A DNA stretch of 64,000 bases from Achromobacter anxifer (lineage in GTDB: Bacteria; Pseudomonadota; Gammaproteobacteria; Burkholderiales; Burkholderiaceae_B), in the NCBI RefSeq assembly GCF_903652925.1, contig NZ_CAHLAR010000001.1:744001-808000 (forward strand), read 5' to 3'. A model generated the notes under the pieces. The model searched no databases. It worked only from the letters and a program-made list of their open reading frames with translations, and was not told the origin of the DNA. How positions within the stretch are numbered: position 1 is the stretch's first letter; each line of letters opens with the position of its first letter. A program made the translations under genes and the position numbers. Of this stretch, positions 1 to 9,328 are shown in pieces.

Positions 1-541
1 AGGGGAAGGACGGATTGAAGATGACGGCCAGCCAGTCGGTGGGCACCACCCGGCCGTCCAGGATTTCGTAGCCCGCGGGCGTCTGCATCCAGCTGTTGGA
101 CGCCAGGATCCAGGTGGCCGACACCAGCGTGCCCAGCGCCACCATCACGGTCGAGAAAAAGTGCAGGCCCGGCCCCACGCGCGACCAGCCGAACAGCATC
201 ACGCCCAGGAAGCCGGCTTCAAGGAAGAAGGCGGTCAGCACTTCGTAGGCCAGCAGGGGCCCGGTCACGCTGCCGGCGAAATCGGAGAAGAAGCTCCAGT
301 TGGTGCCGAACTGGTACGCCATCACCAGGCCGGACACCACGCCCATGCCGAAGTTGACGGCGAAGATCTTGGTCCAGAAATGGTAGAGGTCGCGGTAGAC
401 GGTGTTGCGCGTGCGCAGCCACAGGCCTTCGAGCACGGCGAGATAGCTGGCCAGGCCGATGGTGATGGCGGGAAAGATGATGTGAAAGGAGATGGTGAAG
501 CCGAACTGTATTCGGGCAAGCAATAGCGCGTCGCTATCCAT
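1..541 (-). CDS. cydA: Cytochrome bd ubiquinol oxidase subunit I, 5' part only
   Basis: This gene runs leftward off the window, so only the first 180 residues are visible. The product is the haem-binding, quinol-oxidising subunit of cytochrome bd oxidase in the inner membrane. The N-terminus MDSDALLLARIQFGFTISFH matches the family and places a His at residue 20, where E. coli CydA has haem ligand His19. Several membrane segments follow, and the loop ending in GWSRVGPGLHF is typical of subunit I. The start is ATG at 541 with AGGA eight bases upstream. The sequence resembles the cyanide-insensitive (CioA) branch more than E. coli CydA, but the Q-loop that would decide this lies outside the window. 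The family is certain; the subtype is inference. Confidence 0.93.
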   Translation of the reverse strand, partial: MDSDALLLARIQFGFTISFHIIFPAITIGLASYLAVLEGLWLRTRNTVYRDLYHFWTKIFAVNFGMGVVSGLVMAYQFGTNWSFFSDFAGSVTGPLLAYEVLTAFFLEAGFLGVMLFGWSRVGPGLHFFSTVMVALGTLVSATWILASNSWMQTPAGYEILDGRVVPTDWLAVIFNPSFP

Positions 542-845
542 GGCGGTATTCCTGACTTCGTCGCCAGCGCGCTGCAACCATCACAAGACGGCCTGCGCTG
601 ACGGGTGTTTGAGCTACACCACGAAGTTAGAGCCGCGGGCGTTATCAGTACAGATTCAGAAAAGAATGAAAAAAGCGGATCAGTTTGGCCAGACTGATCC
701 GCCTATGCACGGTTTTCATAGGGAAAGCCGCTGTGCTGAAGCCGGCTCTTTCGCTTTCAAGTTACAAAAAAAGCAGCACAGAGAGAGCGGGTGCGTCCCC
801 TGATCCGCCAGGCCGGAACGCGCCCGCCAGGGCGGCGCGGGATGT
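542..845. other. Intergenic region between cydA and the hydrolase gene
   Basis: These 304 bases hold the upstream region of cydA and the 3' flank of the leftward hydrolase gene. The only clear signal is the leftward terminator at 670-703. I found no convincing FNR/ANR-type TTGAT-N4-ATCAA box for cydA and no gene. Confidence 0.5.
670..703 (-). terminator. Rho-independent terminator of the hydrolase operon
   Basis: A perfect 10-bp stem (GCGGATCAGT at 676-685 with ACTGATCCGC at 694-703) encloses an 8-base loop. On the minus strand it is followed by six T residues (670-675). It would end leftward transcripts coming from the alpha/beta hydrolase gene about 140 bases upstream. Confidence 0.8.
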
Positions 846-1541
846 TCACGACGCGCAGGAACGCGCGGCCTCGTCGATCAATCCGGCGACCTCGCCGGCG
901 CGGGACGCGAGCGACGCGTGGCTGGCATCCAGGGTGATGGTCTTGCGCGTGTTCATGCGCGCGGCCATCCGTGTCTGGTTCTCGGGGGCGATCATGTGAT
1001 CCTGGCTGGAGATCTGATACCAGGACGGTTTGCTGCGCCATGCGGGGACGGATACCGTCTGGCCAAAGGTGCTGGCCAGCGGCGCTTTCTGCGTGACGGC
1101 CATGACCAGGCCTTCGTCGGCGGACAGGTCCTGGCAGAAGCTCTCGTGGAACTTGTCCGGACGCAGCCACAGGTAGCCGTCGCTATCGGGCGCCAGATTG
1201 GGAGCGGCCGCCGGCAGGTGTTCCTGCGTGATGCCGCCGGGGCTTTCGCCCGCGTCCGGCGCGAAGGCGGCGATGTACACCAGGCCGGCCACATTGGGCT
1301 GATTGCCGGCTTCGCTGATGACGGCGCCGCCATACGAATGGCCCACCAGCAGCACAGGCCCCTTTTGTTGCGCGATCATCTTGCGCGTGCGTTCGGCGTC
1401 GTCGGCCAGGGACGTTAACGGCATCTCCACGGCGTGCAGGTCTTGATAGCCCTTGCGGGCCAGTTCAAGAATGACCCGGGTCCAGTGGGCGGCGCCGCCC
1501 CAGAAACCGTGGACAAGAATGATGCTGGGTTTGCTGCTCAT
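846..1541 (-). CDS. Alpha/beta hydrolase
   Basis: A soluble hydrolase or esterase of 231 residues with the alpha/beta hydrolase fold. The oxyanion-side motif HGFWGG is near residue 11, the nucleophile elbow GHSYGG puts the catalytic Ser at residue 69, and a late His in LDASHASLAS (about residue 208) completes the triad. It resembles the small salicylate/methyl-ester esterase-like group. The substrate cannot be told from sequence. The start is ATG 1541, chosen because GGAAGGAG lies about eight bases upstream; a longer frame upstream begins with an Arg-rich stretch that looks non-coding. It is the last gene of a leftward run with the EamA exporter and the nitroreductase, and is followed by a terminator. 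Confidence 0.85.
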   Translation of the reverse strand: MSSKPSIILVHGFWGGAAHWTRVILELARKGYQDLHAVEMPLTSLADDAERTRKMIAQQKGPVLLVGHSYGGAVISEAGNQPNVAGLVYIAAFAPDAGESPGGITQEHLPAAAPNLAPDSDGYLWLRPDKFHESFCQDLSADEGLVMAVTQKAPLASTFGQTVSVPAWRSKPSWYQISSQDHMIAPENQTRMAARMNTRKTITLDASHASLASRAGEVAGLIDEAARSCAS

Positions 1542-1632
1542 GGTGCGGCTCCTTCCAGGGATGGAGCAACGATCATGCACTTGGCGAGCCGGCGCCGCCA
1601 TCTTTTTTTGGACGCCGGCTTGCCTGGACGTG

Positions 1633-2511
1633 TTACAGCGGCCGGGGCGCCGGCGCCGGCGCGGCACGGCGCTGGGCGCGCTGGCTCAGCCACACGCTGG
1701 CGACCACGATCACCATGCCGGCGATCTGCGCGGCGCTCAGTTGCTGGCCCAGGATGCCCCAACCCAGCAGTACGGCGGTGATGGGACTGAGAAAGCCTAG
1801 CGAGGACACCACGGCAGGTTCCAGCCGCGCCACGCCGCGGAACCAGAGCACATAGGTCAGCGCCGCGCCGATAAGGCCCAGATAGGCGATACCGGCCATG
1901 TTCAGTACGGAGAGCGGCGGCAGGGCGGGTTCGGCCGCGAGCGCCAGCGGCACCAGCAGGATGCCGCCCGCCGTCAGCTGCCACGAGGTGAAGGTGAGCG
2001 CCGACACCGGCGGCTGCCAGCGGCGGCTGAGCACGGTGCCCAGCGCCATCGAGACCGCGCTGATCAGGCCGGCCGCGATGCCGACAGGGTCCAGCGCCGC
2101 CTTGGGCGTCAGCACCAGCAGCGCCACGCCGCCCAGGCCGCCCAGGGCCGCCAGCACCGACAGGCTACGCACCGGCGTGCCCAACAGGCTGCGCGCCAGC
2201 ATGATCACCACCAGCGGCTGGATCGCGCCCAGCGTGGCGGCCACGCCGCCAGGCAAGCGGTACGACGCCACGAACAGCAGGGCCCAGAAGACGGAGAAGT
2301 TCAGCGCGCCCAGGATGAAGGCGCGCAGCCACCAGATGCCTTGCGGCAGCTGGCGCACGGCCAGCAGCAGCAGGATGCCGGCCGGCAGGGCGCGCAGCAT
2401 GGCCACCGTCAGCGGGTAGTCCTGCGGCAGCATCAGGGTGGTGACGACATAGGTGCTGCCCCAGATGGCGGGCGCCAGGGCAGTCAGCAGCAGATCGGAA
2501 CCGCGGTTCAT
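1633..2511 (-). CDS. EamA/DMT-family transporter
   Basis: An inner-membrane exporter of 292 residues in the drug/metabolite transporter superfamily. It has about ten hydrophobic segments arranged as two EamA repeats. The N-terminal APAIWGSTYVV and the internal TLGAIQPLVVIMLA are typical of the group, and the C-terminal repeat has the usual glutamate/leucine-rich re-entry near VARLEPAVVSSLGFL. Members export amino acids, metabolites or toxic compounds; the substrate here is unknown. The start is ATG 2511 with GGAG a few bases upstream. It lies 20 bases downstream of the nitroreductase gene, so the two are probably one transcript with the hydrolase, possibly under the divergent LysR regulator. 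Confidence 0.88.
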   Translation of the reverse strand: MNRGSDLLLTALAPAIWGSTYVVTTLMLPQDYPLTVAMLRALPAGILLLLAVRQLPQGIWWLRAFILGALNFSVFWALLFVASYRLPGGVAATLGAIQPLVVIMLARSLLGTPVRSLSVLAALGGLGGVALLVLTPKAALDPVGIAAGLISAVSMALGTVLSRRWQPPVSALTFTSWQLTAGGILLVPLALAAEPALPPLSVLNMAGIAYLGLIGAALTYVLWFRGVARLEPAVVSSLGFLSPITAVLLGWGILGQQLSAAQIAGMVIVVASVWLSQRAQRRAAPAPAPRPL

Positions 2512-2531
2512 GGTGTGCGCTCCGGCGGGGC

Positions 2532-3149
2532 TCAGGCGAGTTCGAGGACGTCGTTGACGGGGCGGCGCGGCTTTTGCGGCCAGTTGCCGTCTTGCGCGTA
2601 GCCCATGGCGACCAGCATGACCGGCACTTCTTCCTGGCGCAAGCCGAAGGCCTCGGCCACGCCCGGCGCGTCGAAGCCCGTCATGGGGCTGGCGGCCAGG
2701 CCCCGCGCCTGGCCCGCCAGCATCAGCGTCGAGGCGCCGAAGGTGGCGCTGCGCACAGCCTCGTCGCGGCGGGTCTGCGGAGAATCGGCATAGAGGCGGC
2801 TGGCGGCAGCCTCCCACGAGGGCACCATGGCCGCGGGCATGAAGCCGGCGTCCACCGAGGGCTGCAGGCGGTCGGCCATCCAGGCGGCCTGCGGCAGCAC
2901 GCCCAGCACGATGAAAGTCACCGCGGCCTCGCTCACCTTGGGTTGGTTCCAGGCCAGCTCGCGCAGGCGGCGCTTGCCGTCCTGGCTGCGCACGGCGATG
3001 AAGCGCCAGTTCTGCAGGTTGAAGGCGGTGGGGGCGCGGGTGGCCCAGGAGATCAGGGTGTGGATGTCGTCGTCGTCCACGCCGCGGGCGGGGTCGAAGA
3101 AGTTGGCGGAAGTGCGTTGCGCGATGGCGTCGGTCAGGGCGTGGTTCAT
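2532..3149 (-). CDS. Nitroreductase-family FMN oxidoreductase
   Basis: A 205-residue flavoprotein of the nitroreductase family. The N-terminal RTSANFFDPARGV corresponds to the RRSxRxF motif that contacts FMN phosphate, and RAPTAFNLQNWRFI is the family's 'APSA.N.QPW' segment. The C-terminal part contains GYAQDGNWPQKPRRPV, close to the usual GYP...PRRP(L) ending. Such enzymes reduce nitroaromatics, quinones or flavins with NAD(P)H. The start is ATG 3149, supported by AAGGA about ten bases upstream. It is the first gene of a leftward run and is transcribed away from a LysR gene 137 bases off, the classic arrangement for LysR control. Confidence 0.88.
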   Translation of the reverse strand: MNHALTDAIAQRTSANFFDPARGVDDDDIHTLISWATRAPTAFNLQNWRFIAVRSQDGKRRLRELAWNQPKVSEAAVTFIVLGVLPQAAWMADRLQPSVDAGFMPAAMVPSWEAAASRLYADSPQTRRDEAVRSATFGASTLMLAGQARGLAASPMTGFDAPGVAEAFGLRQEEVPVMLVAMGYAQDGNWPQKPRRPVNDVLELA

Positions 3150-3219
3150 GGCTGCGTCCTTGGGATTTGCTGCGATTGCCGGCTCGCCACATGCGCGCCG
3201 GATCCATGTCCACAGGCTA

Positions 3220-3255
3220 ATTGAATCGCGCCACGGCGATAATATCCAATTCAAT
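3220..3255. promoter_or_regulatory. Inverted repeat, possible LysR operator
   Basis: ATTGAAT at 3220-3226 is mirrored by ATTCAAT at 3249-3255 in an A+T-rich stretch of the divergent nitroreductase/LysR promoter region. LysR proteins usually bind T-N11-A dyads in such regions. The 22-base gap between arms is longer than a standard LysR core site, so this is only a candidate. Confidence 0.35.
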
Positions 3256-3286
3256 GGCAATATCATTTACCAAGGGTGAATAATCC

Positions 3287-4183
3287 ATGGATCATCTGAC
3301 GGCGCTGAAGGTGTTCAGGCAGGTGGTGGAGCGAGGCGGCTTCGCGGCCGCGTCGCGGCGGATGGGCTTGTCGCCCGCCGCGGTCAGCAAGAACATCGCC
3401 GAGCTGGAAGCCCACCTGGCGGCGCGGCTGCTTAACCGCACCACCCGCCGCATGAGCCTGACCGAGGCCGGCGCGCGCTACTACGAGCAGGTGGCGCGCA
3501 TCCTGGACGACCTGAACGAGGCGGAGCAATCGCTGGGGCCCTTGCAGCAGGCGCCGTCGGGCACCTTGCGGGTCAGTGCGCCCATGTCCCTGAGCCTGGT
3601 ACGGCTGTCCGCCGCCATGCCGCGCTTCCTGGCTCGCTATCCGCAGGTGTCGCTGGACCTGAACCTGGAGGACCGCCGCATCGACATCGTCAAGGAAGGT
3701 TACGACCTGGCCATACGCGGCACCGACAGGCTGGAGGATTCCAGCCTGGTGGCGCGCAAGCTGATGACGCTGGACCATGTGCTCTGCGGCGCGCCGGCCT
3801 ATTTCGAGCGCCACGGCGCGCCGGCCTCGCCCCTGGCGCTGCGCGGCATGGAGTGCGTGCAGTTCACCTTGTCCGGCCATGCGGCCGAATGGACCTTCAA
3901 GCGCGGGGAGCAGACCGAGCGCGTGCCGGTGCGGGGGCGCTACAAGGTCAGCTCCAGCCTGGCGGTGCGCGATGCCTTGCGCGCGGGCTTCGGCGTCAGC
4001 CTGGTGCCGCGCGTGTACGTGCAGCAGGACCTGGACAGCGGTGCGCTGCAGGCCGTGCTGGAGGACTGGACGCCGGACGAAACCTTCATCTACGCGGTGT
4101 ATCCGTCGCGCCGCCACATGGTGGCCAAGGTGCGCGCCTTCGTGGACTTCCTGCTGGAAGAACTGGACGCGCCGCGGGAATAG
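3287..4183 (+). CDS. LysR-family transcriptional regulator
   Basis: A 298-residue LysR-type regulator. Residues 1-60 form the winged helix-turn-helix (ALKVFRQVVERGGFAAASRR, then SPAAVSKNIAELEAHL and LLNRTTRRMSLTEAG). The rest is the periplasmic-binding-like effector domain, ending in the usual YPSRRHMVAKVRAFVDFL. It resembles the AaeR/DmlR-like subgroup, whose members often respond to aromatic or organic acids. It is divergent from the nitroreductase-EamA-hydrolase run and is likely to control it; that link is inferred from position. The ATG at 3287 gives the standard LysR N-terminus; GGGTGAA lies just upstream. Confidence 0.93.
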   Translation: MDHLTALKVFRQVVERGGFAAASRRMGLSPAAVSKNIAELEAHLAARLLNRTTRRMSLTEAGARYYEQVARILDDLNEAEQSLGPLQQAPSGTLRVSAPMSLSLVRLSAAMPRFLARYPQVSLDLNLEDRRIDIVKEGYDLAIRGTDRLEDSSLVARKLMTLDHVLCGAPAYFERHGAPASPLALRGMECVQFTLSGHAAEWTFKRGEQTERVPVRGRYKVSSSLAVRDALRAGFGVSLVPRVYVQQDLDSGALQAVLEDWTPDETFIYAVYPSRRHMVAKVRAFVDFLLEELDAPRE

Positions 4184-4206
4184 GCCCGTGGCGCGTCCGT
4201 GCCGCG

Positions 4207-4953
4207 TCAGTACATGTGCTGTCCGCCGTTCATGGCGACATTGCTGCCTGTCATAAAGCCGGCGGCATCGCTGCAGATGAAGGCGACCAGCGCGCCGATC
4301 TCCTCCGGCCGGCCCAGCCGGCCCAGGGGAATCTGCGGCAGTATCTTTTCCTTCAGAACCTCTTCCGGCACGGCTTCGACCATGCGTGTCGCCAGGTAGC
4401 CGGGCGACACGGTGTTCACGGTCACGCCCTTCTTGGCCAGCTCCAGCGCCAGGGATTTGGTGAAGCCGTGTATGCCGGCCTTGGAGGCCGCGTAGTTGGT
4501 CTGGCCGAACGCGCCCTTGCTGCCATTGACGGACGAGATGTTGACGATGCGGCCCCAGCCGCGGTCGGCCATGGCGCCGCACAAAGGCTGCGTCATGTTG
4601 AACATGGAGTCCAGGTTGTTGCGCAGGACGTCGGTCCAGTTGTCGTAGCTCATCTTGCGCAGGCTGGCGTCGCGGGTGATGCCGGCATTGTTGACCAGGA
4701 TGTCGATCTGGCGGCCGTCTTCCTCCAGGCGCCGGGCCAGCGCCTGGCAGGAGTCATAGTCCGCCACGTCCACCTTGTACATGGCGTAGCGTCGGCCCTG
4801 GGCCGCCTCCGCGTCCACCCAGGCGCGCGCGGCGTCCTCGCTGGAGTGGTAGGTGATGATGACCTGGTGGCCGGCATCATGCAGGGCGCGGGCGATGGCC
4901 TGACCCAGGCAGCCGGCGCCGCCGGTGACCAGCGCGCAGCGTTCAGCCGTCAT
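4207..4953 (-). CDS. phaB: Acetoacetyl-CoA reductase (PhaB-like SDR)
   Basis: A 248-residue short-chain dehydrogenase/reductase closest to PhaB, the NADPH-dependent enzyme that makes (R)-3-hydroxybutyryl-CoA for polyhydroxybutyrate. Cofactor motif VTGGAGCLG is at residues 9-17, NNAG at 88-91, catalytic Ser at 140-141, Tyr154 and Lys158 (in NYAASKAG). The stretch NVAMNGGQHMY at the end is the PhaB hallmark. Its ATG overlaps the end of the phasin-like gene by 11 bases, so the two are translationally coupled. Neither a PHA synthase (phaC) nor a thiolase (phaA) is in the window. The pair sits directly behind an efflux operon. Confidence 0.93.
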   Translation of the reverse strand: MTAERCALVTGGAGCLGQAIARALHDAGHQVIITYHSSEDAARAWVDAEAAQGRRYAMYKVDVADYDSCQALARRLEEDGRQIDILVNNAGITRDASLRKMSYDNWTDVLRNNLDSMFNMTQPLCGAMADRGWGRIVNISSVNGSKGAFGQTNYAASKAGIHGFTKSLALELAKKGVTVNTVSPGYLATRMVEAVPEEVLKEKILPQIPLGRLGRPEEIGALVAFICSDAAGFMTGSNVAMNGGQHMY

Positions 4954-5410
4954 GGTGGGCTCCCGGCTGGCTGGCGTCGCGCATGGCCGAGCAGGCGGTC
5001 GCCATCTGGCTGGACAGGGTTTTCCAGATCTGCGCCATGGGCGTGGCGTCCACGCCCATGGCGCCGCCGGTGGCCTGCTTCAGCCAGCCGGTCATGGCTT
5101 CGCTCATGCCGGCGGCCAGTGTGGCCTGTTCTTCGAGCAGCGCGTGCGTGATGGCCTGGCTGGCTTCAAGCTGGCATTGCCATTGCTTGCGCGTGATTTC
5201 GCCCAGCGCGGGAGCGATCTCCTGCCAATTGCCGGACTGTTGTAGCGGCGCCAGCGTGGAGAGGTATTTTTCGGCATTGTCGCCGGCCAGGCGGCGGCCC
5301 AGTTCGAGCCAGCGCTGCTGGCTTTCCTGGGCAAGCTGGGCCATGCGCTGGCAGTAGGCGGCATTGGCGCCGGCAAGGCCCTGAGGCGTGGAGGCAGTGG
5401 TCTTCTTCAT
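4943..5410 (-). CDS. Phasin-like protein
   Basis: A 155-residue, largely helical protein with many Gln, Ala and Glu and no signal peptide. Its amphipathic helices (for example QRMAQLAQESQQRWLELGRR and an Ala/Glu-rich central region) resemble phasins, which coat polyhydroxybutyrate granules. The identification rests mainly on this composition and on the phaB gene that overlaps its 3' end by 11 bases; a PhaM-like or other granule protein is possible. Two ATG codons stand side by side (5413 and 5410). AAGGA lies three bases before the first and six before the second, so 5410 fits better. The gap to the upstream permease gene is only about 47 bases with no visible terminator. Confidence 0.6.
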   Translation of the reverse strand: MKKTTASTPQGLAGANAAYCQRMAQLAQESQQRWLELGRRLAGDNAEKYLSTLAPLQQSGNWQEIAPALGEITRKQWQCQLEASQAITHALLEEQATLAAGMSEAMTGWLKQATGGAMGVDATPMAQIWKTLSSQMATACSAMRDASQPGAHHDG

Positions 5411-5457
5411 CATCCGTCCTTTTAAGAGAGTGGTAAGGGGTAACGAATACACAGGCC

Positions 5458-6582
5458 TCAAGCCATCTGGCTGAGGGTCTTGCGAAAGCGCGCCAGGGAG
5501 AACGCGAACAGGACCGAACCTATCAGCGCCAGCGCGAGGAAGGGCTGCCATACGACGCTGATACCCGCGCCGCGGTAGAGAATGGCCTGGCCGAGTTCCA
5601 CGAAGTGGGTGGTGGGGGCGGCCAGCATGATGTCCTGTACGAATTGCGGCATGCTTTCGCGCGGCGTCGTGCCGCCCGACAGCATTTGCAGGGGCAGCAG
5701 CACTAGTACCAGCAGCATGCCGAACTGGGGCATGCTGCGTGCAAGCGTGGCCATGAAAATGCCCATGGAGGTCGTAGCGAAGAGATGCAGCGCCGCGCCA
5801 ACCAGGAACAGCGCCACGGACCCTTCGATAGGCACGTGCAGCAAGCCGCGTACCACGAAAGTCAACGATAGCCCAGCAGACGCCAAAACCACCAGCCCCA
5901 TGGACCAGACCTTGGCGACCATGATTTCAGTGGGCGTCACCGGCATGACCAGCAGGTGCTCGATGGTGCCGTGCTCGCGCTCGCGGATCAGGGCTGCGCC
6001 GGTCAGGATGATGGAGAGCATGGTGACGTTGTTGATGATCTCCATCAGCGCGCCGAACCAGGCCTGGGTCAAATTGGGGTTGAAGCGCATGCGCACGGCC
6101 AGTTCCACCGGCAGTTCGGTGGGCGCGCGGTAGCGTTTGACGAATTCGTTGATTTCGTCGGTGATGATCTGCTGGATGTAGCTGCTGCCCGTGAATGCCT
6201 GGCTCATGCGCGTCGCGTCCACGTTGAGCTGGATCTCCGCGGGCCTGCCGGCCAGCACGTCGCGCTGGAAATTGGGCGGGATGTTGACCGAGAACGTGTA
6301 GCGCCCCGAGTCCATGCCGGCATCGGCCTGGGCAGAGGTCGTCAGGTCCGGCGGCGTGAAATGGGGCGGGTAGAAGGCCGAGGCAATGCGCGTGGACAAG
6401 GGCGAGACGTCCTCGTCGATCACCGCGATCGGGGCGTTGTGCAGCGTTTCCGGCACCGCCGTGGCGGCCGTGTAGATCATCAGCGTGAACGACACGAGGA
6501 TCAGGATCAGCATCATCGGATCGCGCGCCAGGCTCCACAGCTCCTTCACGCCCAGGCGGTAAATGTTGGCCAGGTGCCGCAT
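5458..6582 (-). CDS. yhhJ: ABC-2 type permease (YhhJ-like)
   Basis: An inner-membrane ABC-2 permease of 374 residues, the same length as E. coli YhhJ. It has an N-terminal membrane anchor, a large extracytoplasmic domain (roughly residues 45-175) and five C-terminal membrane segments. The stretch REREHGTIEHLLVMPVTPTE is the conserved ABC-2 cytoplasmic motif. It starts one base after the stop of the RbbA-like gene and completes the exporter with it. Together with the upstream HlyD-like and outer-membrane genes it would form a three-layer efflux pump. The substrate is unknown; in E. coli the equivalent locus is poorly defined functionally. Confidence 0.9.
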   Translation of the reverse strand: MRHLANIYRLGVKELWSLARDPMMLILILVSFTLMIYTAATAVPETLHNAPIAVIDEDVSPLSTRIASAFYPPHFTPPDLTTSAQADAGMDSGRYTFSVNIPPNFQRDVLAGRPAEIQLNVDATRMSQAFTGSSYIQQIITDEINEFVKRYRAPTELPVELAVRMRFNPNLTQAWFGALMEIINNVTMLSIILTGAALIREREHGTIEHLLVMPVTPTEIMVAKVWSMGLVVLASAGLSLTFVVRGLLHVPIEGSVALFLVGAALHLFATTSMGIFMATLARSMPQFGMLLVLVLLPLQMLSGGTTPRESMPQFVQDIMLAAPTTHFVELGQAILYRGAGISVVWQPFLALALIGSVLFAFSLARFRKTLSQMA

Positions 6583-6583
6583 C

Positions 6584-9328
6584 TCAGGTCTCCTGTTTCT
6601 TCAGCAGCAGCGTCGAGGCGCCCAGGATGACGGGAATGGCGATCAGCAGCGGCCAGAACGAGCTTTGCAGGTTGGAGAAGTCCAGGGCCTTGCTGAAGAC
6701 GCCACGGCTGATGGTCAGCATGTGCGTGGCCGGGTAGATCTGCCCGATCAGGCGTCCGGCGCCTTCCAGCGACGATACGGGGTTGAGCAGGCCGGCGAAC
6801 TGCACCGCGGGCACCAGCGTGCCTATCATGGTGAAGAACAGCGCCGCGATCTGGCTGCGCGTGAAGGTGGAGGCCAGCAGCCCGATGGCGGTGGCCACTA
6901 CGTTGTAGATCAGCGCGGCCGCCAGCAGGGTCGGGAAGCTGCCGGTGATGGGCACGCCGAACAGCGTCACGGCCAGCAGCGTCATCAGCAGGAAATTCAA
7001 CATGGCCAGCGCCACGTAGGGCGCCTGCTTGCCCAGGAGGAACTCCAGCCGCGTCACCGGCGTGACGTACAGATTGATGATGGAACCCAGCTCCTTCTCG
7101 CGCACCACCGCCAGCGCGGTCAGCATCGCCGGCATCATCAGCAGCAGCAGCGGAATCACGGCGGGCACCATGGCGGGCAGGCTGCGCACGTCGGGGTTGT
7201 AGCGGAAGCGCGTCTCTATGCTGACCGGCAGGGTGGCGCTCGCGCCCAGCCGCTCGCGCGCCTGCTGCATCAGCCAGCCTTGATGCATGCCCAGTACGTA
7301 GCCGCGGATGGTCTCGGCGCGCTGCGGCATGGCGCCGTCGATCCACACTCCGATCTGCGCGCCGTTGCCGCGTTCAGCGTCGCGGGCGAAGCCCTGCGGG
7401 ATCTCGATGGCCAGGGACAGCTCGCCGCTGCGCATGCGCGCATCCATCTCTTCGTAGCTGGAGATGGGCGGATGCTCGATGAAGTAGCGCGAGCCCGCGA
7501 GATTCAGGCTGTAGTTCTGGCTCAGGCCGGTCTGGTCGCGGTCCATGACCGCGTAGCGCAAGTCTTCCACGTCCAGGCTGATGCCAAAGCCGATCACGAA
7601 CATCAGCAGTAGCGAACCCGCCAGCGCCAGCGTGGCGCGCACCGGATCGCGGCGCAGTTCCAGCGATTCGCGCCACATATAGCTCAGCATGCGCTGCAGG
7701 CTGAAGCCGCGATGGTCCGGCGTCTCGGCGCTCGCGGGCTCCATGGCGGGCGCGGCCTCGGCGGGCGCGTCTTCTGCCTTGGTGCCGGCGCCAGCATCGA
7801 TCAGGTAGGCGATGAAGGCTTCTTCCAGCGTCCTTGCGCCGCGCATCCGCGTGATCTCGTCGGGCGAGGCGCTGACCAGCACCTTGCCCGCATGCATCAG
7901 CGACATGCGGTCGCAGCGCTGGGCCTCGTTCATGAAGTGCGTGGAGATGAAGATGGTGACCTGGTCCTGCCGCGCCAGCGCGATCAGCAGCCGCCAGAAA
8001 TTGTCGCGTGCGACGGGATCCACGCCCGAGGTCGGTTCGTCCAGGATCAGCAGTTCGGGCTTGTGCACCATGGCCACGGCCAGCGACAGGCGCTGGCGCA
8101 CGCCCATGGGCAGATTCTCGGGCAAGGTGTCCAGCACGTCGCCCAGGTCGAAGCGCCGCACCATCTCGTCCACGCGCGCGGGGATCTCGGCTTCCGGCAC
8201 GTGGAACAGGCGCGCGTGCAGCACCAGGTTCTGCATCACGGTCAGTTCGCCGTACAGCGAAAACGCCTGCGACATATAGCCGACGCGGCGGCGGGTATCG
8301 ATGTTGCGCGGATCGACCTCGGCGCCGAACAGCCAGGCCTGCCCCTCGCTGGCGGGCAACAGGCCCGTCAGCATTTTCATGGTGGTGGACTTGCCGCAGC
8401 CGTTGGATCCCAGGAAGCCGAAGATCTCGCCTTTGCGGATGCGGAAGTTGACATGGTCCACGGCGACGAAATCGCCGAAGCGCATGGTCAGGTCGCGCGC
8501 CTCGATGGCGATCTCTGCGTTTTCGTCGATGGCCAGCGGCACGATCTCCACCGGCTTGTGGCCGCGCCGCTTTTCCTCCGGCAGCAAGGAGATGAAGGCG
8601 GCTTCCAGCGAGTCCGCGCCGGTGCGCTGCTCCAGTTCGGCGGGCGTGCCGGTGGCCAGCACCCGGCCCTCGTCCATGGCGATCAGCCAGTCGAAGCGCT
8701 GTGCCTCATCCATGTAGGCCGTGGCCACGATGACGCTCATGCCGCTGCGTTCGCGGCGGATTTCGTTGATCAGGTCCCAGAACTGCGCGCGCGCCAGCGG
8801 ATCCACGCCGGTGGTGGGCTCGTCCAGGATCAGCAGGTCGGGATCATGGATCAGGGCGCAGCACAGCCCCAGCTTCTGCTTCATGCCGCCCGACAGCTTG
8901 CCGGCGGGACGCGACAGGAAGGCCGACATGCCGGTGCTGCGCGTCAGGCTGTCGATGCGTCGGCGGCGTTCGGCCTCGTCATGGCCGAACAGCCGGCCGA
9001 AGAACTGCAGGTTCTCTTCGACGGAGAGCGTGGGATAGAGGTTCTTGCCCAGGCCCTGCGGCATGTAGGCGATTCGCGGGCACACGTCGTCGCGGTGGCG
9101 GCGGCTGGCCATGTCGCCGTCCAGCACGTCCACCTTGCCTTCCTGCACCGCGCGCGAACCTGCGATCAGGGCCAGCAGGCTGGACTTGCCCACGCCGTCG
9201 GGGCCGATCAGGCCCACCATGCGGCCGGCGGGGATGTCCAGGGTGATGCCGTCCAGCGCCACGGCCTTGCCATAGCGCAGACTGACGCCGGACAGCTTCA
9301 CGACGGGCGCGGTGTCCGGGGCGGTCAT
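6584..9328 (-). CDS. rbbA: ABC transporter with two ATPase domains fused to a permease (RbbA-like)
   Basis: A 914-residue fusion: ATPase domain 1 (about 1-240, Walker [10 protein letters not shown], signature LSGGMKQKL), ATPase domain 2 (about 270-510, Walker [10 protein letters not shown], signature around MGVRQRLSL), then an ABC-2 membrane domain (about 545-914) with a large periplasmic loop. E. coli RbbA (911 residues) has the same architecture; it was described as a ribosome-associated ATPase, but its position between yhiI and yhhJ suggests export. The second signature is MGVRQRL rather than LSGGQ, a departure to note. The gene overlaps the HlyD gene by one base (TGATG) and is followed by the second permease one base later, so all are translationally coupled. 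Confidence 0.92.
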   Translation of the reverse strand: MTAPDTAPVVKLSGVSLRYGKAVALDGITLDIPAGRMVGLIGPDGVGKSSLLALIAGSRAVQEGKVDVLDGDMASRRHRDDVCPRIAYMPQGLGKNLYPTLSVEENLQFFGRLFGHDEAERRRRIDSLTRSTGMSAFLSRPAGKLSGGMKQKLGLCCALIHDPDLLILDEPTTGVDPLARAQFWDLINEIRRERSGMSVIVATAYMDEAQRFDWLIAMDEGRVLATGTPAELEQRTGADSLEAAFISLLPEEKRRGHKPVEIVPLAIDENAEIAIEARDLTMRFGDFVAVDHVNFRIRKGEIFGFLGSNGCGKSTTMKMLTGLLPASEGQAWLFGAEVDPRNIDTRRRVGYMSQAFSLYGELTVMQNLVLHARLFHVPEAEIPARVDEMVRRFDLGDVLDTLPENLPMGVRQRLSLAVAMVHKPELLILDEPTSGVDPVARDNFWRLLIALARQDQVTIFISTHFMNEAQRCDRMSLMHAGKVLVSASPDEITRMRGARTLEEAFIAYLIDAGAGTKAEDAPAEAAPAMEPASAETPDHRGFSLQRMLSYMWRESLELRRDPVRATLALAGSLLLMFVIGFGISLDVEDLRYAVMDRDQTGLSQNYSLNLAGSRYFIEHPPISSYEEMDARMRSGELSLAIEIPQGFARDAERGNGAQIGVWIDGAMPQRAETIRGYVLGMHQGWLMQQARERLGASATLPVSIETRFRYNPDVRSLPAMVPAVIPLLLLMMPAMLTALAVVREKELGSIINLYVTPVTRLEFLLGKQAPYVALAMLNFLLMTLLAVTLFGVPITGSFPTLLAAALIYNVVATAIGLLASTFTRSQIAALFFTMIGTLVPAVQFAGLLNPVSSLEGAGRLIGQIYPATHMLTISRGVFSKALDFSNLQSSFWPLLIAIPVILGASTLLLKKQET

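Noticed and set aside
161-526. Rightward open frame over cydA
   Set aside because: It is the antisense shadow of the cytochrome bd gene, whose own frame matches the family.
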